From an uncultured Akkermansia sp. (GTDB taxonomy: Bacteria > Verrucomicrobiota > Verrucomicrobiia > Verrucomicrobiales > Akkermansiaceae), in contig CAJKMG010000018.1 of the NCBI GenBank assembly GCA_905200945.1, forward strand, positions 1 to 54,649: a stretch of 54,649 nt of DNA, read 5' to 3'. Each line of letters starts with the position of its first letter. Positions within the stretch are counted from its first letter, which is position 1. The position numbers and the translations under genes were made by a program. Under the pieces are notes generated by a model. The model was given only the letters and a program-made list of their open reading frames with translations. It made no database searches and was not told the DNA's origin. This document shows, piece after piece, positions 37,528 to 47,726 of the stretch.

Positions 37528-40500
37528 CTACTTCCGGTTCCCAACCCACTTATCCCAATCCGCACCGTTCTCCTGAACGCTGCGGACTGTTTTAAGGGCA
37601 AACTCCGTCACATTCAGCAACGCTGCCATCGTCAGGGCAGCCCCTACCGCAGCGGCGCCCCCCTTGGTCGTCCGCGGAGAAAACGCCACCGTCCCCGCCG
37701 CTGCAGTACGTAAAAGCTCGTGGAAAGAAAGGGCGTCATCCTCCCAGGGCCGTTCCTTGCCGTCAAACACCTTCCAGGCGTTGGAAAACGCCTTCCCGAT
37801 ATCCGCCGCATTGGAAAAAGGCACCAGCAAATTATTCCCCGGCATAAAAGCATGATACCCGCACAGCTTCGCAAGCTGCCTCACCCCCTCGCCTGCCAGC
37901 CCGCTCACGACCGGGATCCCCATCACGGGCCCCATCACCACATCAAACAGGGCGTGCCACCACTCCCGCTTCCGGCGGCGCTTCTCGTCATCGGTCATGA
38001 AATTAAGCAGCCCATTCAGAAGGGCCAGCACCACCCCGTGAGAAACCCACATCAACCCGGCCTTCCCCCATTGCCCGCTGCGGGCCAGGGAAAACACATT
38101 GCCCATCGTATTGATCGACTCGCCGCCCAGGAACAACATCCCAGCCTGCATCCAGGTCCGGTGCTGCGCGGCCAGGGACTTCTGCAGCTGCGTCATCGGC
38201 TGACCCTTGCGGGACAGGGAGCGCCGCACCTCCGCCATGGCGGCCGCGTCAATCTCGGCCTCCGCAGCGTCCGGCGTCTCACGCATCATCTTCCGGTAAA
38301 CCGCATCGTACAAAATAGCCGCGGAAATCGTATTCCCCTTCATATCCACCCGTTCCAGCAAATCCATCCCCTCCCGGCTCCAGCGTTCCAGGCGGGACAC
38401 CCGGCGCCCGGCCTCATCGGCCCCCATGGCAGCCAGCGTGGCGCTGAACCGCGTCTTGTCGCGGCTGTCCAGCTCCGGCAGGGCCTCTATCTCGCGTACA
38501 GGCTTCACCAGCTTCCCGGCGTGATACCGGCGGACGGCCCCCAGCCACTCGGCAAGGCCAATCTCGTCGGAAGCATACATCGCGTTAATCACCGTCGTCG
38601 CCTGCTTGGTCAGCGTCCCCACGCGCCCGGCCAGCAGCACTCGCGCCGCCGCGCCGGAAAGCCGGTTCATCAGGCGGTTCATATCCAGGTGCCCGCGAAT
38701 ACTCTCCGCCCCGGCGCGGTCAAACGCATCCGCCCAGGCCATCAGCTTGCCCACGGCATCCCGCCCCAGCAGCACCTCCAGGCTCCGGCCCGCCTCGCCA
38801 TCCTCGCCCTTGAAATTCAGCAAAGCCCGCAAATCACGGCTGATCTCGGAGCCGTACAGGTAAAGATCCTGCTCGGTCATGGCCGCCATAAACGCCGTGC
38901 AAACATCCATCTCCAAATCCAGGTGAGCCTGATGCTTCCGGCGGGCGTGAATCAACCCGAACTTCCCGCCCGTGGCCGCTTCCCCGTAAGACGCCGCATC
39001 GGCAATCGACTTATCAATCGCCTCCATCGTCACATCGAAAAACGCCCGGAAATAATTCTCCGTCAGCGGAAACGGCGTGCCGTAGCGCCTCTCGGTCATC
39101 TCCTGCACCTGTCCGCTTCGCTCATTCAGCTTCTCCCGTAAAGCATACGCAAACCGCATCACCTCATCCCCGGCAAACCCGCGCAGCCGGTCCATCACCT
39201 CCGCGTCAAACCCGCGTTCCGCCAGGGCCTCGGTATAATCCGCCTGCTCGGACAACAGCACCAGATACGCCGCCTCCATCCGGGACAGGCCATCCAGCCG
39301 GAAACTCTTCGGCTGATACCCCTCCTTGGCATACTTCGTCCTGGAACGCAGCATCTCCGCCCGCTCCCTCACAAAAACCTTCTGGTCCCCGTACCGCTCC
39401 CACTCCTTCTGCGTAAACACGCGCTCCATGTGCTCCAATGCCTTCTTCGCCTGCTTGGCGGAAATCTCCTTGCGGCGGTGCCCGAACAGGGCGTTCACCT
39501 CCTTCTTCAAATCCTCGGAAAGCTTAAACTCCCTCAAATAAAGCTGCACCGCTTCCAGCCCGTGGGACTTCACCTTCCGGCGCAGCAAATGAAGAAGGCG
39601 TTCCCGGTACAGGGCGTTGGCCTTCCTGTTCCAATCCGGTTCCCGCTCCACAACGGAAATCCCCGTATCCTCCTTCATGCGCCCCTCATAAATCCACTCG
39701 GCAATATCATACCGGTCCGCGGACCCCGCAATCTCCGCTACGGTATTGTGCACAAAACGCAGCATCTCCTTCTCGCTCGCCTGCCGCTGCACATTAAACC
39801 GCGCCGCCCGTTCCTCAAACTGGCGGGCAATCCCGGCAAACGGCTCCACGGAAGAAAGCGCCTGCATATACTGATTAAAATTCATCAGATAATCAAACAG
39901 GGAAAGGGGCTTCTTCGGCAAAGCCCGCAGCCTCGCCTTCCGGCGGAACGTCGCCATCCTGCTATCATCCAAATCCCCGGTGGCCTGCAGCAGTGGGGCG
40001 GCCATGGCGGCAACCTCCATCTTCTTCTTCTCCGCTGCGTTCTCCCAGGCATGGCGGGACGTGGCAATCAATTCTCCAAGGGCCGCGCCGCACTTCTCCG
40101 CGGTATTCACGTCCATCCGTTCATAACAGGCGTAAACCTCAAACTCCCGCTGCGTTACGGCCACCTCTTCCAGACTCCCTTCCGCGTCGGGCAGCGTCAC
40201 CAGCACCAGCGCATCCGGGGCCAGATCCTCCCACCTCTTCCCCTCTTCGGCATCCTCCGGAAAATTCTTCTGGAAAAACTCATCGTACTGGCTCTCGGTC
40301 ATCTCCATCAGCCGCAGGCACCTCTCCAGCCTCCGGTAACTCTCCGCGTCCATCTTCCCGCGCAGCGGCTTTCCCTTCGGATTCGTCCGCGGAGCTACGG
40401 ACGCCGCCACGCGGCGGATGCGCCCCAGCGTCCGGTCCTTCCGGTAACGGTCAATCTGTTCCACCACGCGGGCCATGAACTTGCTAATCAGGCGGTACAC

Positions 40501-43500
40501 CTTCACCTGCCCGTACTTCTCCAGGAACTCCGCGCCATTCGCTATAAAAAACTCCCACCGGCGCTTATCCAATTCCGCGGCCTTCTCCCCGGCTTCGGCA
40601 AATTTCGCCTCTTCCTCAAACTCCTTCATCTTACCCTCCCACATGGGACCCAGCGTCTCATGCTGTTTTACATACCCCCAGAAATGCTTCATCACACTTC
40701 CCGCCATAATCTCCGGCCACTTCTCCATGGGAATCGCGCTCAACGCGCTGGAAAGCGCCTCATCCGGCGCCATCTTTCCGCTATTCCCGTAAAGCAGGGA
40801 AAACACATTCAGCCAGATTTTGTAAGGTTCCAGCCCGAACCCGTAAGAACCAGGCAAATACCGCTCCACCGTGGAAATCAGCTCCTGCGCCTCCGCCAGC
40901 AGCTCAAGGCCGCGCTCCCGCTCCCCGGTCTCAAACAGGCGCAGCTTACTCACGGACCGCTGCGCGGCGGCCCGCATCCTGAACACCATCTCATCGTAAA
41001 GCCAATCCCCATTCGGCGCCAAAACCCTGTCGGCCATCCGGCCAAACCTCCCGGCCCCGAACGTAATGCCGCCAAGCTCCGTAATATCCCCCGTCAGCGG
41101 AATCGAAAACTGCGGAGCATCCAGCAGGCGGAACCCGTTCAGGCCGCTCATCACCACGCCCTCGCTATTCTTTTCAAACCTCCCGGCAAGCCGCGCCTCC
41201 TGCTCCCCGTGGGAAAAAACATACACAAACGCCGGCTGCAACGTCCCAGCCTCCAGTTCCTGCCTCATCCGTTCCAGGCGCGGCAGGGCCTCCTTCGCCC
41301 AGGCGTCGTCCCGGCCCGCCAGCTGGCTCATGCTCTCGCCCAGATAAGCAAGCGCCTGCTCCCGGCTCATGTTCCCGGCGCCCACAGCAAACCCCTCATA
41401 CCCCTGAATCACATGCTGCACCTCGTGCAGAATCGTATCCAGCACCATGCCGGGAGCCGCGTTCTTCCCGCCCCGCGCCACATTCACGGCAATATAATGC
41501 TCCTGCGGATCGGTAAACCCTCCCGTGCCGCTCCTGCTGTCCCGGTAAAAATCCACCCGCAGCCTCCGCAGCTCCGGGTAGGCCCGGAACAACTCCGGAA
41601 AATCCAGGGCCGCGGCCAGGGAAACATTCACATGCCCCCCCTCGCTCACGCTGACGTGCTCCTTCCTCAACCGCACCCCGCGGGAATCAATGATCGCCTT
41701 CCGCTTCCCGTCCGCCGGGTCCGTGTATGAAAGGCCGTTATTGTGGTACTCCTGGAAGGATTCCGCTTTCTCGCCGATAATAGAAAACGTAATATCCGGA
41801 TTCTCTGAATCAAACGTCCCGCGGTTATCGGCAGCGCTCTTCACCTGCCGGGAATTCGTAGCCATCCCCCACACCTCCGGACTCCCGTCATAAGCATTCC
41901 TGCCCTTCAAAACAATACCGTCATAACCTGCGCCATGAGCATTCCCCTCATCAAACCCTCTCCTCAACTCGTGAGGAAACAAATACCACGCCATCGGGGA
42001 ACCCTTCACGCTCTCCGGCACACCCTCACCGGAAAACGGGCGCTGTGAAGCATCGCCAAGATCCAGCGTAAACGGATGCCTCAACCTCATAAAACACGCG
42101 TACAGCCGCGCACTCTCCAACCCGGTCCCCGGAAAACGGCCCTCTAAATCATGAAGCACATCTTCCGCCGTCTCCGGCAGGGAAGAAAAAAACAACAACC
42201 CTCCATCCTCCCGGCTCCGGTTAAAATTCTCTCCGGAACGCTCCACGTCAAACACGGTAAAAACATGCGGGGAGCCATGATACACCACCAGTGGCTCTCC
42301 GTTCTCGTCCACCACCTTGGACATGCCCTCTTCCTCCCTCTTGACATCTTCGGCTCGCAGGGCTAATATACTTCTGGAAGCTTGGGGCGTGCCTCCTTCA
42401 GTGGAGGTCTTGAACACGTCTTCGAGCTTCTTCTTTATCTCCACCTCATGCAGGTAAAATCCCTGTCTGTTGGTACGTTGCTCAACAACAACCTCGCAAA
42501 CATACTCCACGCCCTTAATCGTGACGGGAGCGGCAATCACCGCTGTATCGTAACCGCGTTCTTTCCAATTCTTCTGACGGTCAAACACAACGCCGTTCCG
42601 GATCACGTCTTCTACGCAGGCAAAAGCCGCGGACTTCAATGAACCGATGCCGTGTCCAATGGAAGACTTCACGCCTTCAAGATCAAGCCTCACCTCTCCA
42701 AGTTCGGGAGAAATGGCTACTCCGTTAAAACGCTCCTTCCAGAACTTCGTCACCTTTTCGGTCAGGGGGATGCCGTCCTTCTGGAACTCTTGGCCGGAAA
42801 TGGCCGCCACCGGCTCCATAGACATAATCTTCTCCACGGCTGCCTTGAACCGGGCTACCTTCTCCCAATCCCCAAACCAATTCTTAAACGCCTCCGTGCG
42901 CACGGAAAGCCACTGGTCTTCCGTCAGATTCGTATCCTTCCCATTCGGGGCCTTCATGAACGTCCCGTCAGCGACCGCCTTTTTCCTGACAGCTGCCTTT
43001 TCCTTCTCGACAAACGAACGATAGGAAGATAAATTCTGAGTAGAAACCCCGTCCTTGAAGGGTGTAGAGAAACGGCCTTCCCGGCTAGTGGCTCCCCTAG
43101 TGGCGGGGTTTTCTATTGTAAGCTCAAGAGTATAAAGAATATTTTCCCTCTCTTCTTTAAGAGCAATCGCCGAAACATTCACGTCAAACCTTCCCATTCC
43201 CTCAATATCCACCGTATTGAAAAAATGATAGGCTCCGGCACGTGAAGGATCCTCCTTGTACGACTCTTCAAACAAAGCATCCTCCGCATTTTCGAACAAC
43301 TCGTGAATGCGGGTGGCCGCCGTATAATGAACCCTCCGGGCCTCCTCCGCGGAAAACCCAAGCGCCTTCAAATTCGCCACGGACATCTGGGCCGCCCCGG
43401 CCTTGCCCACCGTCTTGCCGGAAACGCGCGCCTCAATCACGGCCTGAATCCCCGTATTCTTATTAACGAACACCTTGCCCTGCAACGGCTTCAACCTCGC

Positions 43501-46500
43501 CCGCATCTCGGCGGCGGTTGTGATCACGTCTCCGGAAGGAATGGACACCAGGGAAAAATTCGCTGCGGGAGAGGAATCATCCGCCTCCTGTTCTGGTGCC
43601 TCTAAAGGAAGCACGCCATTCTCCTGATCCACCTGTGCCTGCGTCTTCAACCCCATCTCCACCATCACGGCGTTATTGGCCTCCTTAAGCAAATCGGGAT
43701 GCACGGCAAAATTCTTCCAGCGGGAACGTTCCTCCTGCAACCGCTTCACCACCTGCTGCACCGCCGCCGCGTCATTCACATTCACGCCGTACTTCCGGGC
43801 CTCCTTCGGATTCCGGGAAGCGCCGTTAATCGCCGTCAGCTCCTTGCCTAGCTCGCGGTACTTCTCCGCCGCGTACTTCCCGATGCGCTTGTAAAGCTCT
43901 TCATTATCCGTATTCCCGAACAGGTCCATGCCCATATCCATGCCGTTGGCCGCATTCTGGCGGGCAATCGCTTCCAGGTTCGCCTTGGCCGCCATGGTAT
44001 TATAAGCCTCCTGCCAGCTCCCGCCGTCCAGCAGCACGGCCAGCCCGGAACGCTGCACTTCGGCATCATTGCGGAACGCCAGGGCCACGCGGTAGGCGTC
44101 ATCCGGGGAAACCAGCCCGTTGCCCAGCGCATCCAAAAGCTCCTGGCTGGCATAAAGCCCCAGCTCCACCCCTTTCAAGGAGGCTCCCTTCCTGGCAATC
44201 CCGCGCTCCACGGCCTCCGCCATGGACAGGGAGGAATCCCGAACGTAGCGGGCAATCTCAAACGCGCTCGCCTGGCCGTCCCGGATATTGTTCTCCACGT
44301 CGTGCCTCCGGGCCCAGTCCAGATTGAACCGATCCCCCTCTTCGTACACGGTGCAGTTAATATCCGCATCCGTGCAGGCGTCCAGGCGGTGCCTGCCGGA
44401 AATCACCTGCAGGGAACCATCAGTCCGGCGCCACACGGAAATCGGCGCGGCGTTGCGCTGCCAGGCCCCCACAATCCGGTTCACCACCCCCGTCTTTTCA
44501 TCGGCCCCTTGCTTGAACTGGGGAACATCCGGGCAAAGCGTCAGCCGGTCCTTGTCAATAAAACCCTGGCGTACCCCGTCCTCAATACGGATGCTCACCC
44601 CTCCGTTAAACACGCCGTCATCATCCCGTTCCCCCAGCATCTCTACCTCCGCCTCCGTGCGTTCGCGCCGCGCCTGCTGGGCGTTCGCGTCGTCGGCCTC
44701 TTCTTCCGCCCGGTCCACGGGCCCCGGTTCATCAGCGGCATTGCGTTCGGCAAGCTGCTCTTCCAGCGTCTCCTGTTCCGTGGCGACACCGCGTCCCAGA
44801 GCGGCATCCAGGTCCGCCTGCGCCTTGGCCCGTTCCATAGTCAGGGCAATCAAATCCCCCTGCTGGTCCCGGTACAGGGCATTCCCCGCATCCAGCATCA
44901 CCGCCAGCGCCTGCCTAACCGGCAGGGTAAACACGCCCTGTTCCTCCGCCTGGCGCACCATCTCGCCCAGCTCCACGCGCGCCTTGAAAGCCCCCAGGAA
45001 CTTCACCAGGTGATTCAGCAGCTTCCGCAGCCAGGAGGGCAGGGAAGGATGATTCACCGCGTCCGCCAGCCAGCGGGAACGCCCGATCTTGGAAAACGCC
45101 TCAATCGCGTCATGACCCGTCACCGGCTTCCCGGCGTCTAGGTGAATAAACTGCATCTCCTCCCCCCGCGCCTCCGGGAACAAATCATTGATGGACTTCT
45201 GCGCCTCCTGGAGCATCGCGCCGAACTCGCCCCAGGTCAAACCCTGTTCCGCCTGCCAGGAGATGACAGCCTGTTCCATCGTTTCCTCCATCAAATCCTC
45301 CACCGTCGCATTCCCGCGGGCATACCTCAACACCCGGCGGAACGTATCTCCCCGGCGGACCTTCGTCACATAAGCGTTGGAAAACGGGGCATCCATGGCC
45401 GGAACCTTGAACTCCGGGTTGCGGGCCTGTTCCGTCCTGATGCGTTCCTGGGCTTCCTCCCATGTCTTCACAAGAGTTCCCAGCGGAAGATGCTCGCTCA
45501 ACGAAGCATCCATGCGGGCGGCGGCATCCTCATAACTCACCCCCTCCGCCTCCAGGGCGCGGATAGCGGCCATCGCCATATCCGAGCGGGCCTTCATCTG
45601 CCCCAGCGTCTCCGGGGCAATCACCACCCGTTCGGCCCCTGTCTGTTCATCCGTCACCGTGCGCGTAATCACCTCCGCCGCGTCAAAACGCCCCTGGGCC
45701 AGGGCCTGGCTCACCGTCACGTCCCCGGCCAGCAAATGCTGCGTGTAGAGGATGTCATTCTCCACCTGCTCGCTCACAAACGCCTGTAAATAAGCCGTCA
45801 TCTGCTCGCCGTTCATCAGCGTGTAAGAGGGTTGATTGCTTTCCTCCTGCTGGCCGGTGGTGGCAGTGGAATCCTCCCGCGGCGCTTTCGTGCTGCGCGC
45901 TGGAGCATACACACGGAACATCCCCTCCTGTTCCGCCGGCTCTACCCGCGGCACCATGCCGGCATCCTCGGCAGCCCGCCACGCGTCCAGCTCCCTCAAA
46001 GACTCAATGCGTTCCCCGGAAAGGCGTTCTCCGGCAGCCGCGCTCGCCCGCTCCAAAGCCTGCGGATCCTCCATCCAGGAATCATGCAAATTGGCAAGGG
46101 CCTTATTCAAAAAACCTTCGGCGGTCTTTTCCTCCCTGGCCTCCAGATACCCCTGGGCCGTGCCTCCCAGTTCCTTGTAATGTTGCAGAGAAAGACCAAA
46201 CTCCTGGGCCGCCTTTTTGATTTGAGGATAATTAAAGCCGGACATCCCAAACGTAAAAGCCAGCAGGGCAAGCCCCTGTTCTCCGTGCATCATCTGCCCC
46301 ATATCGTCCAAATACTGACGGAAAGTCTGTTTTCCGCGTTCGTCCGTCAGATTCATGCTCTGTACAGTACGCATCAAATACCCGGCTGTAGGCTCAAGAA
46401 TGGCCTCTTCCGCAGCGCCGGAAAGCCCTTGAATAGCGTACTGGGCCTTCGGACTCGCCATCCATCGAGCCCGCCACGGGGCCAGCTTCCCGGCGGCCTT

Positions 46501-47709
46501 CCCACCGCCAAGCGCCTTCTTCAACCACTTATATCCGGGCGTCAACCGCCCGATGGGGGAAAAAGCAATCATCTCTTCCAGAGCATCTGCCTGGCCGAAC
46601 ATCATGGCCCTCTTCTCTGTTTCCTCCATAGTTAACCCAATGCTCACCCCCTCATCCCTGCGGGATTGCATGGCGGAGGAAGCTCCGATAGCAGGACCAA
46701 TGGCAGGAATGAACCAGGGAGCCGTATCTCCGATAATGGAACCAAGCTGCGAACCAATGCGGCCAACCAAATGGCGGTCCTCACCTTCCAAATATTCCTT
46801 CTCCCCGGCTTCCATGGTTTGAACCAGATCGGCAGCCCAGCGGCGTCGTATCTCAAGAAAAGTGGCATCCTTCTCAATCTGAGCGCGTGCTTCATCCACA
46901 TCCATTCCGGAAGCAATCAACTCCGGCAGACGCTTAGCTGCATTCGTAACGGCATCCACCTCTCCCATTACCTGTAAATTCCGCCAGGCCTTCTGACCTG
47001 TCCGCCATCCCTTCACCCCCCCGGTGCGTACCATCCCCGTTACCCCCTGGGCTGCCTTATCTATCCAGTCAATCCCGGTCCACTCGTCACCGTGCTTATC
47101 CTTGGCGTACTTCCTGGCGTCATTATAAAACATATTCAGCACAATGCGCCGTGCCAACTCATCATCTCCCACCTGTTCCGCCAGATTATTGATGATCCTG
47201 TCGTCGTACAGGGTGCCCTGCGCGTCATATTCCCGGACAAGTTGCATCCCTCTTCGGGCTCGTCTGACACTCTCCCAGGAAATGCCCGCCTCCTGCATCA
47301 TCATTACTTGTTCAGGGGAGGGAACAACAGCGTCCCCGCGCACGTACCGGTCAATGAAGGGATCAATCGTAGCAGCCAATGCCTCCCGTGCCTGTTGTTG
47401 TCGCTCCTGCTTTGCCTGATAAGCACGGGCTTTTTTCTGAAAATCCTTCCAGACGGCAGCCTGTGCGTCCGCCACGGTGGCAAATTCAGGCATCTCTTCT
47501 CCCTGTGCCAGCCAATACATGGAGGGATTATCTCCATGGTTGGAACCAAACAAACCGCGCAAAGTCTCAAAACCGGCATATGACGGGTCATCCATATAGG
47601 GGCTCTGCGCCGCTTCCGTTGGCTCTAACAACGCCTCTTTCTGGAGATCGTTCAATAAATCCGTATCTTGGGACAGCCCCAACCTTTTGAAAACATCCTG
47701 TGCAAACAT
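37528..47709 (-). CDS. Giant polyvalent internal virion (ejection) protein
   Basis: 3,393 residues, in the T7 gp16 position. Visible domains include a helical N-terminal region with small hydrophobic stretches (about 280-480), a ParB/DdrB-like domain (SGRHRLDA about 1106), and a BECR/LPD-like stretch (VHYTAATRIHELFENAEDALF, about 1466). Next come FKNWFGDWE (about 1610), an LPD3-type domain (GEVRLDLEGVKSSIGHGIGS, about 1683), and an ART-like domain (EPLVVYHGSPHVF, about 1810). A zincin (LHEVQHVIQGYEGFA, about 2097), long helical parts and a C-terminal LPD38-like region with spans near 3230 and 3370 follow. Polyvalent proteins of this kind are injected with DNA and disarm host defences. The T7 gp16 lytic transglycosylase motif is not seen. 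Confidence 0.85.
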   Translation of the reverse strand: MFAQDVFKRLGLSQDTDLLNDLQKEALLEPTEAAQSPYMDDPSYAGFETLRGLFGSNHGDNPSMYWLAQGEEMPEFATVADAQAAVWKDFQKKARAYQAKQERQQQAREALAATIDPFIDRYVRGDAVVPSPEQVMMMQEAGISWESVRRARRGMQLVREYDAQGTLYDDRIINNLAEQVGDDELARRIVLNMFYNDARKYAKDKHGDEWTGIDWIDKAAQGVTGMVRTGGVKGWRTGQKAWRNLQVMGEVDAVTNAAKRLPELIASGMDVDEARAQIEKDATFLEIRRRWAADLVQTMEAGEKEYLEGEDRHLVGRIGSQLGSIIGDTAPWFIPAIGPAIGASSAMQSRRDEGVSIGLTMEETEKRAMMFGQADALEEMIAFSPIGRLTPGYKWLKKALGGGKAAGKLAPWRARWMASPKAQYAIQGLSGAAEEAILEPTAGYLMRTVQSMNLTDERGKQTFRQYLDDMGQMMHGEQGLALLAFTFGMSGFNYPQIKKAAQEFGLSLQHYKELGGTAQGYLEAREEKTAEGFLNKALANLHDSWMEDPQALERASAAAGERLSGERIESLRELDAWRAAEDAGMVPRVEPAEQEGMFRVYAPARSTKAPREDSTATTGQQEESNQPSYTLMNGEQMTAYLQAFVSEQVENDILYTQHLLAGDVTVSQALAQGRFDAAEVITRTVTDEQTGAERVVIAPETLGQMKARSDMAMAAIRALEAEGVSYEDAAARMDASLSEHLPLGTLVKTWEEAQERIRTEQARNPEFKVPAMDAPFSNAYVTKVRRGDTFRRVLRYARGNATVEDLMEETMEQAVISWQAEQGLTWGEFGAMLQEAQKSINDLFPEARGEEMQFIHLDAGKPVTGHDAIEAFSKIGRSRWLADAVNHPSLPSWLRKLLNHLVKFLGAFKARVELGEMVRQAEEQGVFTLPVRQALAVMLDAGNALYRDQQGDLIALTMERAKAQADLDAALGRGVATEQETLEEQLAERNAADEPGPVDRAEEEADDANAQQARRERTEAEVEMLGERDDDGVFNGGVSIRIEDGVRQGFIDKDRLTLCPDVPQFKQGADEKTGVVNRIVGAWQRNAAPISVWRRTDGSLQVISGRHRLDACTDADINCTVYEEGDRFNLDWARRHDVENNIRDGQASAFEIARYVRDSSLSMAEAVERGIARKGASLKGVELGLYASQELLDALGNGLVSPDDAYRVALAFRNDAEVQRSGLAVLLDGGSWQEAYNTMAAKANLEAIARQNAANGMDMGMDLFGNTDNEELYKRIGKYAAEKYRELGKELTAINGASRNPKEARKYGVNVNDAAAVQQVVKRLQEERSRWKNFAVHPDLLKEANNAVMVEMGLKTQAQVDQENGVLPLEAPEQEADDSSPAANFSLVSIPSGDVITTAAEMRARLKPLQGKVFVNKNTGIQAVIEARVSGKTVGKAGAAQMSVANLKALGFSAEEARRVHYTAATRIHELFENAEDALFEESYKEDPSRAGAYHFFNTVDIEGMGRFDVNVSAIALKEERENILYTLELTIENPATRGATSREGRFSTPFKDGVSTQNLSSYRSFVEKEKAAVRKKAVADGTFMKAPNGKDTNLTEDQWLSVRTEAFKNWFGDWEKVARFKAAVEKIMSMEPVAAISGQEFQKDGIPLTEKVTKFWKERFNGVAISPELGEVRLDLEGVKSSIGHGIGSLKSAAFACVEDVIRNGVVFDRQKNWKERGYDTAVIAAPVTIKGVEYVCEVVVEQRTNRQGFYLHEVEIKKKLEDVFKTSTEGGTPQASRSILALRAEDVKREEEGMSKVVDENGEPLVVYHGSPHVFTVFDVERSGENFNRSREDGGLLFFSSLPETAEDVLHDLEGRFPGTGLESARLYACFMRLRHPFTLDLGDASQRPFSGEGVPESVKGSPMAWYLFPHELRRGFDEGNAHGAGYDGIVLKGRNAYDGSPEVWGMATNSRQVKSAADNRGTFDSENPDITFSIIGEKAESFQEYHNNGLSYTDPADGKRKAIIDSRGVRLRKEHVSVSEGGHVNVSLAAALDFPELFRAYPELRRLRVDFYRDSRSGTGGFTDPQEHYIAVNVARGGKNAAPGMVLDTILHEVQHVIQGYEGFAVGAGNMSREQALAYLGESMSQLAGRDDAWAKEALPRLERMRQELEAGTLQPAFVYVFSHGEQEARLAGRFEKNSEGVVMSGLNGFRLLDAPQFSIPLTGDITELGGITFGAGRFGRMADRVLAPNGDWLYDEMVFRMRAAAQRSVSKLRLFETGERERGLELLAEAQELISTVERYLPGSYGFGLEPYKIWLNVFSLLYGNSGKMAPDEALSSALSAIPMEKWPEIMAGSVMKHFWGYVKQHETLGPMWEGKMKEFEEEAKFAEAGEKAAELDKRRWEFFIANGAEFLEKYGQVKVYRLISKFMARVVEQIDRYRKDRTLGRIRRVAASVAPRTNPKGKPLRGKMDAESYRRLERCLRLMEMTESQYDEFFQKNFPEDAEEGKRWEDLAPDALVLVTLPDAEGSLEEVAVTQREFEVYACYERMDVNTAEKCGAALGELIATSRHAWENAAEKKKMEVAAMAAPLLQATGDLDDSRMATFRRKARLRALPKKPLSLFDYLMNFNQYMQALSSVEPFAGIARQFEERAARFNVQRQASEKEMLRFVHNTVAEIAGSADRYDIAEWIYEGRMKEDTGISVVEREPDWNRKANALYRERLLHLLRRKVKSHGLEAVQLYLREFKLSEDLKKEVNALFGHRRKEISAKQAKKALEHMERVFTQKEWERYGDQKVFVRERAEMLRSRTKYAKEGYQPKSFRLDGLSRMEAAYLVLLSEQADYTEALAERGFDAEVMDRLRGFAGDEVMRFAYALREKLNERSGQVQEMTERRYGTPFPLTENYFRAFFDVTMEAIDKSIADAASYGEAATGGKFGLIHARRKHQAHLDLEMDVCTAFMAAMTEQDLYLYGSEISRDLRALLNFKGEDGEAGRSLEVLLGRDAVGKLMAWADAFDRAGAESIRGHLDMNRLMNRLSGAAARVLLAGRVGTLTKQATTVINAMYASDEIGLAEWLGAVRRYHAGKLVKPVREIEALPELDSRDKTRFSATLAAMGADEAGRRVSRLERWSREGMDLLERVDMKGNTISAAILYDAVYRKMMRETPDAAEAEIDAAAMAEVRRSLSRKGQPMTQLQKSLAAQHRTWMQAGMLFLGGESINTMGNVFSLARSGQWGKAGLMWVSHGVVLALLNGLLNFMTDDEKRRRKREWWHALFDVVMGPVMGIPVVSGLAGEGVRQLAKLCGYHAFMPGNNLLVPFSNAADIGKAFSNAWKVFDGKERPWEDDALSFHELLRTAAAGTVAFSPRTTKGGAAAVGAALTMAALLNVTEFALKTVRSVQENGADWDKWVGNRK

Positions 47710-47726
47710 ATATTCTTGTGTTAAAA

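Noticed and set aside
37720..41730. Long plus-strand frames (473 and 766 codons) across the giant gene
   Set aside because: They are shadows of the minus-strand frame; composition is Arg/Pro/His-rich and no domains are seen.
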